Assembly: GCF_016802725.1 (NCBI RefSeq)
Contig: NC_052669.1
Span: 4,517,501 to 4,581,500 of the forward strand
DNA length: 64,000 bases
Origin: Solenopsis invicta
Lineage: Eukaryota; Arthropoda; Insecta; Hymenoptera; Formicidae
Direction of reading: 5' to 3'
Shown: positions 39,266-50,544 of the stretch, one piece after another
Layout of the letters: every line of letters begins with the position of its first letter
Position numbering within the stretch: position 1 is the stretch's first letter
The notes under the pieces: generated by a model
Seen by the model: the letters and a program-made list of their open reading frames with translations, nothing else
What the model was told of the DNA's origin: nothing
Databases searched by the model: none
Program-made: the position numbers and the translations under genes

Positions 39266-41644
39266 GTAAGTGCTCACATAATATTAAAAATTGTGTTTGA
39301 AAAGACAACGATGATATCTCGTCGGACCGATCGATCCGTGCTAAATTGAATTTTATTGAAATCTGAAATTATAAAATACCGCGCTCAGACGAGAATGATA
39401 CACGGAATACACATTACTTTCGAAATTTTTAATTCCAGCGCTCTCAATTCATTTTATTAGCTTTCGTCGCCAGATGTACCACAAACGAGATGAAATAACT
39501 CGGCTTTGCGTTTGATCATTGTGCGCTTATCTCAAAGGATCAAGTTTCGTCGCGTGAGAATAACTTTTACAGAAGCCAACTCGCGCGCGGCACCCCCTCT
39601 CTAATCCCGCTTCGCCGATCCGCAGTCGTAAACGCGTTCGCGTAAATCAATGTCACGTAATTGCGTGACCGTACGACGTTATCGTGTGCGTGAGAGATTC
39701 CGACGACTAAATATTAAACCTCGCGCGTGCTTCTTGACAAGACTACACGCAAGGTAATTTCCATCGCTGTTGCTGCCGCTCGCGCTTTCATTAAGCACGT
39801 CCAGCCAACGGCCAACTGCCGACACACGAATGACGGAGCTTGGAGAAGTTCTAATCCATTTGCACGGCTATTTTTTGGTACGCTGCATCTCTCGTCATTT
39901 CAAAAAGTCATTGTCTGACGCGGTATCACTCGTCTTTTACGCGAATTGCGCCGTTCGATGGCCAAATGCGAGCTCAATTTGAATGTACGCCTCAATGGCA
40001 ATTCGTTTTTTCGCTGTCCTATGAAATATTACGTAGTGCCAAATGAAATAATTTTTATTTGTCGGGACCATCTCTACTCTGTTTAACATAATACTTAGAA
40101 TCGAGAATTACTGAATTAAAAATTACTCCCCAGTTTTTGATGACATTTTTTAATGTGCCGAGGAATTAAAAAAATTACTTCCGAGTCTTGAATGCTTACC
40201 GAGAGAAAGAAAAATTGCAAGATTAAAATGTACTTGGGCTGCTTCCGGGGTTTTGCTATAGTTTCTTCAACTAAGAAACACCGCAAAATAGCAAGAATTA
40301 TGAAAAAAAATTAATCTGTAGATTTGTTGTTAGTTTAATTAATCATTTCTATTTTATACCGATGTTTTACACAAAACAACTGATTACATTTAAAAATTTA
40401 TTGTAATATATTAAATCATTAATCTTAAATCACGCACATATTTTAAATCTTAAATTATTGGCATAAAATTCCTAAACGATATGTAATTGTATTCTCGTTG
40501 AAATATAAATTGATATCAGATACATAATATATTAGGAAATTAAAAATGAATTACATTTAAAACGCGCGATTCTGCTATTGATTGAAACACGTTCATAAGA
40601 ATTTTACAACTTTTCATAATTTTTCATTCATGAATTTTTAGTGAGCATTACATTTTATTTTTATTTGCAAGAAATATTGATTCTCCGCATTAATCTGAGT
40701 AATGAAGATTGCGACAGCTGTAATCGCAGCCCGTTTATTTTCGCGGTATTCTCGTGTTTCACTCAACGAAATGTTTTCCATCAAATTCATACAGTAAAAA
40801 TGTATCCAATGTACCCAATTAAAAAAAAAGCTACTATTAATCGTTTTGCGGCGCATGATGCATACGCGGCACGCGTGATGCTACATGATGTAACAATTAT
40901 TGATTTACCGCGTTCACGATAATAGCTACTCTTCTTCTGCTTTCTCTTTCCCTGTTGATCCATTCGATCCCAGCAACAACACGATGCTATAAATTGCAAT
41001 TAAAAAGTATTAATGAAACTCAATCGTTAACATGATTTTTTTGAACAGTCATTCAACCAGAGAAGAATGACCTTTCACGTTTTCTTATAGAATGCTTTTT
41101 TTCGTAAATCTCTTACAAGGATTTTCTTGCTTAGAAAGTTGTTATAATAAATCACGATTGATATCGCAAGGGGTCTAGTTTACAGATTGTCGTGAATAAT
41201 TCAAATAATTAGTGGCGAATAACTCCAATTACTACATATGTTAGTGCAATCATTAGCTTCAATAGTCTGCCTCGCAACATGTAGGTTACCAAAATAATTA
41301 TGTGCCCACACACTACGTATAAATCCTTCATTCCTACAGTACATCAAGATATTATTTAACAGCAATTACATGCGCATATTGCTGGTGCGCGAGCTCTTAA
41401 ATTTTGAATTGATTACGAGCCTAGAGAATGAAAATAACGCGCCGCAGCACGTGGGAAATTCTATAAAATTCTGACGCGAAAAGAAAGAAGAGTTCCATGC
41501 ATCCGTAAGTGCTGCTGAAGAAGTAAAGACACCTAAGATTTCCCATGTGTCGCCAATTTGTTAACCTACGTCGACGACTTCGCGTCCCACGTGGCCCGCC
41601 GTCGCGGGTGCATCTAATTTTATCCGTAGATTAGTTGCTCGATA

Positions 41645-41685
41645 TGTGTGTGTGTGTGTGTGTCACACACACACACACACACACA
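41645..41685. repeat. (TG)n-C-(AC)n inverted microsatellite
   Basis: A 19-base TG run is followed by a single C and then a 21-base AC run. The arms are perfectly self-complementary with a one-base centre, so the tract can form a hairpin or cruciform. Confidence 0.95.
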
Positions 41686-42642
41686 TACACATACACACAA
41701 AATTATATATACACATATATAATCCGAAATATATATTCCGAGCTATCGCGAAATAAGCTCGGGGACTGCGTTTCGTATCGTTCCTAATGAAATTTCAGTC
41801 CGATCATTTACGCCGGCTTAGGTCTTACTTTTAGTATAGCTTGCTACATTGCGACACGATTAGTGTAATTAAATTATAGCCGCCATTATATCGATCCGGG
41901 AGCTCACGTGTAAGAGACAGTACTCGATAGCAGAAACATATATAAAACAACGGAAATGAATATTTTACGTTTCAATTCGCGCGTGAATGCAATTTCGATT
42001 TAAATGCAGCCGCGGACAAAATGTCACGAAGCTGTTATTTCCGTATTAATTTCGGCTTTTATAGAAAAGTTATTATTATTAATATTATCTGCTTTCCGTA
42101 TGGGTCGAAATTGGAAATTTGAGAAAAAAATAATCACAGCTGAATATTTTATATTGGCAGTAGCAAATAGCCAAAATTACAGCTTTGAGATACATCGATA
42201 AATCACAATCGCTGCGCGTTTGTTTTTTTATATCGTTTTTTTTTTTCAAAATTTTGATAAATTTCGGTGTAATATCTCGTATCATCACACGCGTATACGA
42301 ACGCGTTTCCTGGGACGCGTGATTTCTGTAAATAAATCTCGAAGGTAAACAAAGCTTAAAATTATAAACCAGCGGCGAGTATCGGATGAAAAGTTTCCTG
42401 TAAATGAACATTTCCCGGAGGCACGCATACTGACACACGGTAGCGTAGCTTTCGTGTATTAACGGCAAACAAGCCGAGGTTGAGTTGCTCTTGATCTCTG
42501 TATGCGTATTCTGTCCGCGTGCACGGGCCGCATCAATGTGTGTGCACGCGCTTGCACCCGTGCATAATGCGGGCAGCCGGCGAGCCTGCAAGTGCCAGCA
42601 ATGAGATTCCCACGCTTGGTTTAAAATATATACATGCGTACG

Positions 42643-42677
42643 TATGTGTGTGTGTATGTGTGTGTGTGTGTGTGTGT
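42643..42677. repeat. (TG)n microsatellite
   Basis: A TG run with one TATG interruption in intron 4. It produces a spurious His/Thr frame on the minus strand. Confidence 0.95.
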
Positions 42678-44452
42678 CCACTACTGTGGCAGTATCCGAA
42701 TTTAGAGCGTAAATGCATCTTCGAACAGAGAACGTTAACTCGTTGACCCGCGCAGGTAAATTTATGCGTATGCAATTCGGAAAAATGTGTTTGCGTTACG
42801 CTCGGCGATAAAGTGAACGGCGTATTTTTCAGCGACGCTACGAACCCATATGGATACATGAACCAGGGAGGAAATGGATTTTACCTTCTTCGCCCGAGCG
42901 CGAGCGAAGAGAAACGTGGCGAAAAATTTGTGAAGTTTTCACAATATCGTATGAAAACGCTTCTGTTTATTATGCAAACACGAAAGTTGCCGAAACAAAT
43001 AATAACGAAATTTAATTATATTGCCCAGTCTTTTATCCCGAATGTTTCTTCGCCATTCTTTCAATTAAACGGTTGAATCCATAAACGATTTTAAAATTAA
43101 ATCTTAAGAAGCCGCATGGCGGAATCAGTCTTCTGTCGCAACTTTTTACAACGTCGCATTTCTAGGAAGATTTTTGCGACTTGGCATTTCTTTTAGCCAT
43201 AAATACAAATAAACATTTAACATGTAAAGCTTCCTATTTCTTTAATTAAGCGTAAATTATTTAAAAAAATATATAACACATCAATCTACATATTAAATTA
43301 AATGCGGTTAGCTCTAATAATATATCTTATTCATAAGCACATTAAACAAATGAATATAGAATTGCGTACGTGAAATAAAAATAAATATAAATCTGGAAAA
43401 ATTTCAGCATTTTAAATTCTCGCTAAAGTTTTTTCAGATTTGTGTGGTTGTTTGTATATATATTTAAATACGCTTAATGGTTCGCTCATAGGTGACATTA
43501 AAAAATTTTACACGTTTGTTGGTTTATCATTAAATTTCTCAACAAAACAAAGTACCATCCTTTACTTATTTTTGTAATTAAAACGTTTTTACTATCTTAC
43601 TCTGTCAAACAATTATCTTTGTCTGCCCCCTGATATTTCTGGCGCAGGATCGACGACGGTAAAACGTGCGCCAATCGCGCAACCAAGTTTAGGTGTGACT
43701 TTGTAAAGGCGAGGCGATTTTATCAATGAAAATTGAATTTATATAGGTCGATACGTCTTTATTCTGGTTATAAAGTTCAAGAGTACCGATTTTACCATCG
43801 CGTCGCTCTCTTTTATCCGCGACAGAGTAGAACAGGTACGTCGCAGAGATGAATGTATGCAACATGCGCGCCGAGCAGTACACTCGCCTCTGAAAAAGCC
43901 GGAACGTCGATAGTACTTGGAATGAAATTTTCTCTCGAGAGTCCTCGGTATAGCCCGGCCGCCGAGCCGCTCGCTCTCAAGGAGCAACGATCTCTTCGGA
44001 GTCACGTCGTTTCTCGTCGCGGCCGGGCTAGGCCGCAGGACTAGACCGCGCCGCGCGAGTCGATGCACTCGAAGACGAAAGAACGACCAACAGCGGCGAG
44101 ACGAACCGGCGGCATCCACCGTGACGAAAATTGAATTATGCCGGCGGGCACGAAGCGAAGCCGATACATGTCGTACACGGGGATCGTCGCAGCCGCAGCG
44201 AGACTGCGGTTTCCACGCTGCCGCAGCGATTTCAGAGGTGACGGAGGTGGCAAAAGAGAAAGACGGAACGAGAGAAAGGGGAAATGAGAGACTAAGTGAG
44301 ATTCGCCAGGAAGGAGGTTACTCAGCGGTAGCGGGGGATCATCTGAGTTGGTCAGCCATCGCTGGAACGGAAAGGTCGGACTCTCCATTTGACATGCGGA
44401 CGGGCTTTGATCATCTCTCTTGCCGCGGCTCTCTCTTCTTCGGCTTCTATCC

Positions 44453-44612
44453 TCTCTCTCGCTCTCGCTCTCGCTCGCCTCTTCCTCTTGACGTGGACCA
44501 CCGCCGTGTCTGGTGGTTCTACTGGCCGCAACGGCTGATACGATGAGAGCGACAGAGATGGGGAGAGAGAAGAGAGAGAAGAGAGAGAGAGAGAGCGAGA
44601 GCGAGAGAGGCA
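44453..44612. repeat. Facing CT-rich and GA-rich tracts
   Basis: A CTCTCGCTCTCGCTCTCGCT block (about 44453-44480) faces GA-rich blocks at about 44562-44611 containing GAGAGCGAGAGCGAGAGAGG. Together they form an imperfect inverted repeat in a CpG-rich island. It may belong to a promoter region, but only composition suggests this. Confidence 0.6.
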
Positions 44613-44668
44613 GAATCCATCGCTCTCGGCCGAGTATCGCTACCAACAACGATCGTTGCCCGCGACTA

Positions 44669-44883
44669 TGATGGGTCAGCCAGCCACGTCCGACGAGTTC
44701 TCCGAGGATGCGATTCCGCCAGATGGAATATCGCGGCCTGTCAGCGGCCGTATGAACCGCTTCTCCCGTGCGCCGACCCGCGTATCCTACGTGCCTCCGT
44801 CCCGTCGCGATTGCAACGTCGACGCGACGCGACCGACCGACCGCACCGCGTCATTCGTCTTGTTTGGGCCTGACTGCTGTCAG
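44669..44883 (+). CDS. Low-confidence ATG-initiated open frame in a CpG island
   Basis: Following GA-rich, UTR-like sequence, ATGATGGGTCAGCCAGCCAC opens a frame that begins MMGQPATSDEFSEDAIPPDG and continues with a basic Arg/Ser-rich stretch before stopping at about 44886. The first 35 residues look plausible as an alternative N-terminus, but no good donor follows, and CpG-rich DNA gives such frames freely. Family not recognised. Treat as unproven. Confidence 0.15.
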
Positions 44884-47800
44884 TAGTAGTAGTGCGCGCC
44901 CAGATGGGAATCTAATGGCACACTCACCGCGAACGCGCGCGCCCGCTTGCTCGCCGAGCGATTCGCGTGACCGCAACTGCAACGCCGAGAGCTCGCGCCG
45001 CGCCGTTGCAGTTGTCGGGGTTGATAGGTCGTTCCGGCGACCGATGACGTTCGGATACTTTGAATGCTCATTGTGCGATATTCCTTCAAAGCAGCGGAAC
45101 ATTTTTTTTTTATCTCATTTTTAATCTGCTTTCAATCAAGGCCGCTCAAAATTCGTATGATTCTACTCTAGTTAGGAGAGAAACGATTCTTCAAAAAAAG
45201 AAACTTTCTTTTAAATATTTTATATTTCAGCATTGTTTATTTTATTATAAAATGTTATTATATAATATCGAAAGAACTGTCTCTCATTCGGAAACCTGAG
45301 GGAGGAATGTCCCCTCTCAAGATTAGAGATCCAATAAATTTTATCGCGTTTAATATTGGGATTGTGTCATAAAATTTTTAATAGAACGTCGTAAATACAA
45401 CACAATTGAGGCGCAGCCTTGATTCCACTTTTGACGGCAACATTTATTATGAAAGTATTAGAAATAACACTTTGACAGTGTAAAAAAAAGTCTTCGCGAG
45501 ACTACGTCAAGACTTTCCGAAACCGTTATTAAAGACTCAGCCGTGATGCTTGTCGGAGGGAAATCCAATGTTGGATCTGGCAAGAATTAATATGCGTTTC
45601 GTGATTGACGTGAACATAAATCTAACCTGGTAGTCTGGTCACGTTTCAGGAGATTACGCTTCAAGCTTAACACGTAAGTTACTACATTCTACTCAAGTCG
45701 GATAATATTCTAAAAAGGAACAAAGTGTATATGAGGGCGAGAAGAGTACAAACGCAAATAACAACGTGTATTTTCTGTATGTTCTTTAATCGTTGTGCTT
45801 CCAATGCCGCGATAAGCACATAAACGTATAAATAACGTTTACAAAAGCAAAAAGAATTATCCAAGCGAAACTACATTTATTTCTCTCTCGATGCGTTGTT
45901 CTCTTATTCTGTAACGAGCACTTGCGATGTGCACGAGAGGGTACAAGAGACGCGATCTTTGCTAGCTATTGAAGCGCGACTGTGCTTTTCTTTTTCTCAA
46001 CACTTGAAGAATTCACGTCGAGTACCACTAGGATTTATCCTACCCACGCGGCGATATCTTGCCCGTGCGGAACCACCACCGGGTGCGCATTGCGAGTACG
46101 CGTGTGTATTATCGCAGTCACCGATTTGCGCATTTCCGCGCTCCCGTTGTTAATCTAGTTACGATGTCACCGTGTCCGCAGCGCCGTCGAAATGCGCTGC
46201 GGGCCATTGCTACAGGCGAACGGGCGCATTAACGAAAATACGCGCGAGATACATCACGAGTCTGTAAAATGGCACTCGAAGTGGCCCGTACGCCTCTTCC
46301 TTGAACGCTTTCGTGGATGTCGAATATTATCGTGAGATTTGCCGCGCGTTCTTCGCCAAAAGGAAAAAGACAAGAGCGAGCGATGCGCTTTTTATTATAA
46401 TGGATAGCGTGCTCTCGATGAGTAAGCACGCGATGTACAACGCCCGCCGGCAAAGATATGTAAATTTAAAGTGGTTTAGAGCGAATCAAGAGGCTCATAG
46501 CTATTTCACAACCTACTTTCGAGAAGAGAATAGCGCGTTTCCTTTGTTTTTTAAAATCTCATATGCAGAGTAATTGGGTTGAAAAACATTGAAGTACATA
46601 TATGTAATTATATACAACTACTCGAGTAGAGCCGAGCTGATTCTGAATCTAATGGCCAGTATTGATTAAATTAATTTTTCTAATTTATCAGTCGCTGTCA
46701 AGCCACTAGCAGTTTTCAATGATCAGATTCAGATTGAGTTTATCTTATTTCATACAAAAATCTGTTTAGTAACTAAAGATTTATAGGTTTTCAGCACTAA
46801 TAGTGTATATCAGAATATAATACACTCTCTGTATACTGAATAAATAACAAGGTACAAGAAAAAGATGATACAGATTAAATAGTTATGACGAGAAGTGAGT
46901 TACATTATTAGATAATAGTTATGTGAGACACAACTTTTCTATTTCATGACCAGACGGGCATGTAGTTTAATTTCTACTAGGATACATATACATATAATAA
47001 AAATCTGTTTTATATTCTAGTCTTTAAAAATTTGCTACTATCAAATGAGAAACAAAAGTGAAAGTATTTAAAAGTATTTTTTAATTATCCCTTGCGTATA
47101 TACACCTGTTTTCTCTAAAATTACTATGCTGAATACAATACTAAATAGACCTACGTTTAGCATACGCGAGTACTTCAGAAGCTCTTTAAGAATAACAGTG
47201 GCGATCAAAGAAAGTAGATCCTTAAACGGGATAATTATTCGTGGTGGGGCCTGTAAACATTCGATGGAAGAAGGCTCCCAAACGTAAATAAGACGAATCA
47301 CCTCGCTTTATATGCTAATACCAAAGGTCGGTAGGGGCGTGAAATACAGTCAGCTGTTAACCTCGTGACCCTAGCTATTACATCAAGAAGGTATTTCGAC
47401 AATGGCCTCGTTCAAATAAAAATAGGATTAAACTAGATCTCAAAGAAAAACCACTTCAATGTTCTCTTTATTAATAAAATATATTAAAGATGCAATATGT
47501 ATTAGTATATTTATACAAATAATATAAATAACGCTATTATGTTATAATAAATAATATATTATTTATATATTAATATTTAGAGAAAAAGAGGAACAGTAAA
47601 AATAATATCGATAATCAAATGAAACACCCATAATACAAAAATGTTTAACAAAAATAATATATTAATTTTAAAACACTAATGTTATATAATTTTACGCTTA
47701 TTTTTCTTAATTTTAAAAACATACGAGTGATATATGAGCAACTCTCTTATCGACTTACATTATCGATATTATTAATATCTCCATAATAATATCTCTCACA

Positions 47801-48140
47801 ATAACATACATTTAACATCTACATTAATATTAACTTTGTTTACATCAATATTATTCACATAATAGACTGATATTAATATTGTACGGGTCACTTTATATGC
47901 TTCGTCTCTACATAATAAAATACTTACATGTTTCCCGTAAAATCACGAGAAACGTTCATCTTTATTCAACGACACACATATTTATTTTCTTGTAATGAAG
48001 AGCACCGCAACCGAGGTAATCGAAGTATATCAGACGTAACACGATGCATGTCGATAAACTTAGCAGACTCCGCCACGCACGAGAAATATATTCCTATGCT
48101 CGCCTCCAGTGAACCAATCCACTCTCACCGGTTCGCACGA

Positions 48141-48165
48141 CGGCGGCGGCGGCGGCGGCGGCGGC
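48141..48165. repeat. (CGG)8 trinucleotide repeat
   Basis: An uninterrupted CGG run at the edge of a CpG-rich island. It gives an Arg run in one frame, which I read as noncoding. Confidence 0.93.
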
Positions 48166-50044
48166 AGCCAGACATCCTAATTTAATTTCGGGCGTGCATC
48201 ATCGCTCACGGCGATGGCTCGAAAAGTCGCGTCACGTGGCGCAACACGCTTGCGGCTTCGTTCCCGCGGTGAATCCCTCGATGAATCCTGTTAAAAGTGG
48301 ATCGTTGTGAGGCTCGCGATAATTCTCTTATTTTTTCTTGATTTTATGAACTTTATTCTTCCGCGCAAGTGACGAGAAAAGTTTTAGAGCCTCGCTTGTT
48401 ACTATCGTAATCGCGAGAGTGAGAGGAGTTGCATTCGCGTTGGCGAGCGGCGAAGCACGTCATTACATCTTAAGCTTGGAACCGTGTAGCATTATTAAGA
48501 TAAAAAATATTCCCTTCTCCCTTGAGCTTTCCTAACGTTTTAACAATAATTCAGTCCCTTTCGACCTGGTCCCTTTTTCCTGTCCGTCCTCCGTCGTTGT
48601 CTCCTCGGTATAAGGGCTACTTTACCTGGGATAGCGCGTATTACTTACTAACGGTATCGTCAACCGTGTCTCTCTTGGCTGAGTGCATTACGGCGTCATT
48701 TACATCGTCAGCGCGGTGCCGGGACAACGCGCCTGCCGGCACTTGCTACGCCGCTGGTTATACAGCACCCAAACGGCTACGCTACCACGAGAATTATATC
48801 AGCCGGTCGGAATCTCGTTAAGGCTGATTTTCCGCGAATATAAAGTGTCCGGCGAAAGAGAAAATGCGAAGTGAGGATCAAATCGTTTTTGTTGAAACGA
48901 AAAGTTAGCTATCTCCATCTCCCTCTTTCTTTTTCTCTCTTTTCTCTTTCGAATCCTCTTAATTACGTAGGTACGGAAATGCGACGGACAAGCGCGCGTA
49001 ATTAAGCCGATTTTCTCGCAGCGTTTTTTGCGCGTACGATACTTAAAGCGATATAGCCGACCGTTTTTGCTTCTAGAACGATCCGATAGCTGCGTACGTA
49101 GGAAGTTCGTATCGACCGAAAGTCGAACCGCTTTACACTGCGGGCACATTGCAATGCCGCGGCCGGGGGCAACGAGGTAGTTCGAAAAACTTACGGGCGC
49201 AGTTAAGTAGATCTACGACAGCCCAGGGTTAACCGGTAATGCATCTCGAGGCACCACCCCCGTTTGAATTAGCCTCGGGATAAAAGAGGGTCGAAAAGAG
49301 CGAACGGAGGCACGATCGACCTGCGGCCTACGCGTTTCCATAAGCAAATCCTCGGGAAATTTGAAAGTCCGAGGCAGCGACGGATAGTTTGAATTGCTCA
49401 ACGTACGACTGAGAATGGTAACAACTCGGAAGGTTTACCTAAAGAAGAATTAAACGGTGAATCAAATTTTGTATTCTATCTCTCAAATGATTTTATTCCG
49501 GCAGATAGATGTTTCGTTTCATTTTCTTGCCTACGTATATGACTCTTCTGATCAAAAGTTATGGAAAAGCATAAATAGGATAATAAAACATTTATTGAAT
49601 TTGAAATGGAATTTTTTCCAACAAAATAATAATTTAATCAAAGATTATTCGTTGTGATTTAATTCTCTACGTTAAAAAAAATTCAGTGGTCTTATTAATT
49701 TATTAAAAAATTATAAATATTTTGACATTTTATATTAACTTTTTTATCGTTACATTATAATACTTTGTTATGTCAATTGTCTGGATGCAAATCAGTACAA
49801 ATTTGTACCGACGAAAATATAACGATTCACAGCTTGTTGCATAACGTGCCTGATTGCAAAGCTATAGTCCCTTCTCTGGAGAAGATATTTTATATAATTG
49901 CTATGTCGTTAAAATTTCCCATTTCCATGTTCTCTTGGACAGATTAGTGCTATCGACAAGTTTCACGATCCACAATCGCCCGATTTATTTCGTCTGCCAG
50001 CACGCGCGCGACACGTCTGGCTAGGGGCACGTTCCTCGTTTCAG

Positions 50045-50110
50045 GAATCGATCGCTCTTCCCCCCAAGGCGACGTTTTTCGATCGTAAAGCGAAATTGTT
50101 TAACCGGCAG
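50045..50110 (+). CDS. Candidate exon 5: 66-base phase-0 exon
   Basis: It lies between a good acceptor (GTTCCTCGTTTCAG) and a near-perfect donor (CGGCAG|GTACGTGCC). It is exactly 22 codons, entering and leaving in phase 0, which is the phase left by exon 4. It reads ESIALPPKATFFDRKAKLFN followed by RQ. Such a small in-phase unit could be a cassette exon that can be skipped without shifting the frame. I do not recall this peptide from the family, and matches of this quality arise by chance over long introns, so the call rests only on splice sites and phase. Confidence 0.33.
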
Positions 50111-50507
50111 GTACGTGCCGTTGTAGTCGGCAGTCGCTCACCATGCGCCCATCATGGACCAACGCTTCGCTCCAACATCCAACCGCCCAGGGGAGCGCGT
50201 CGCCATCGCGGACGATAGAGCTTTACGCGGATACGCCAGCGAGATGCGCGACTTTATGGTCGTAATGCAATCTTGCGTTATCGGTGGCCCGCAACCGGCC
50301 AATAAAGCCGACAAACGCGCGAACGCCGCGTCGATCTTATCGCCGGGGCATGGGAGCGCCAGACTCACACATACACACATACACACGCGTTCCCATTTCG
50401 AGGGCGATCGTATTCCTGGGATAGGTGCCGCGAGCGCCTATCCCATACGGCCCAACGGTGCTCGTCGACGGCCTGCAGGCAATGCATTTCAATGCACCTC
50501 TACTGCT

Positions 50508-50512
<5 letters not shown>

Positions 50513-50540
<28 letters not shown>
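50513..50540. repeat. (CT)n microsatellite
   Basis: A CT run of about 28 bases in a CpG-rich island. Confidence 0.93.

Positions 50541-50544
<4 letters not shown>

Larger units (their letters stand above)
39266..50044 (+). other. Intron 4, first part (10.8 kb)
   Basis: It begins at donor GTAAGTGC. Contents are AT-rich DNA, TG/CA microsatellites at 41645-41685 and 42643-42677, CpG-rich islands at about 39540-39730, 43650-45100 and 48080-49400, and a (CGG)n run. No coding exon is clearly supported. If 50045-50110 is not an exon, this intron simply continues to the right. Confidence 0.6.

Noticed and set aside
42085..42681. 198-codon minus-strand frame
   Set aside because: It begins in a (TG)n tract as His/Thr repeats and crosses AT-rich intron DNA. 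This is a repeat artefact.
42833..43014. Acceptor-like GTATTTTTCAG followed by an open frame
   Set aside because: No usable donor follows, and the frame runs into AT-rich DNA and a stop.
45650..45673. 24-base segment bounded by GTTTCAG and CAC|GTAAGTT
   Set aside because: In the phase left by exon 4 it contains TAA. Splice-like pairs this short are expected by chance.
49213..49401. Minus-strand frame of 62 codons near a GTAAGT donor
   Set aside because: The frame stops before the donor and has no recognisable motif or partner exon.
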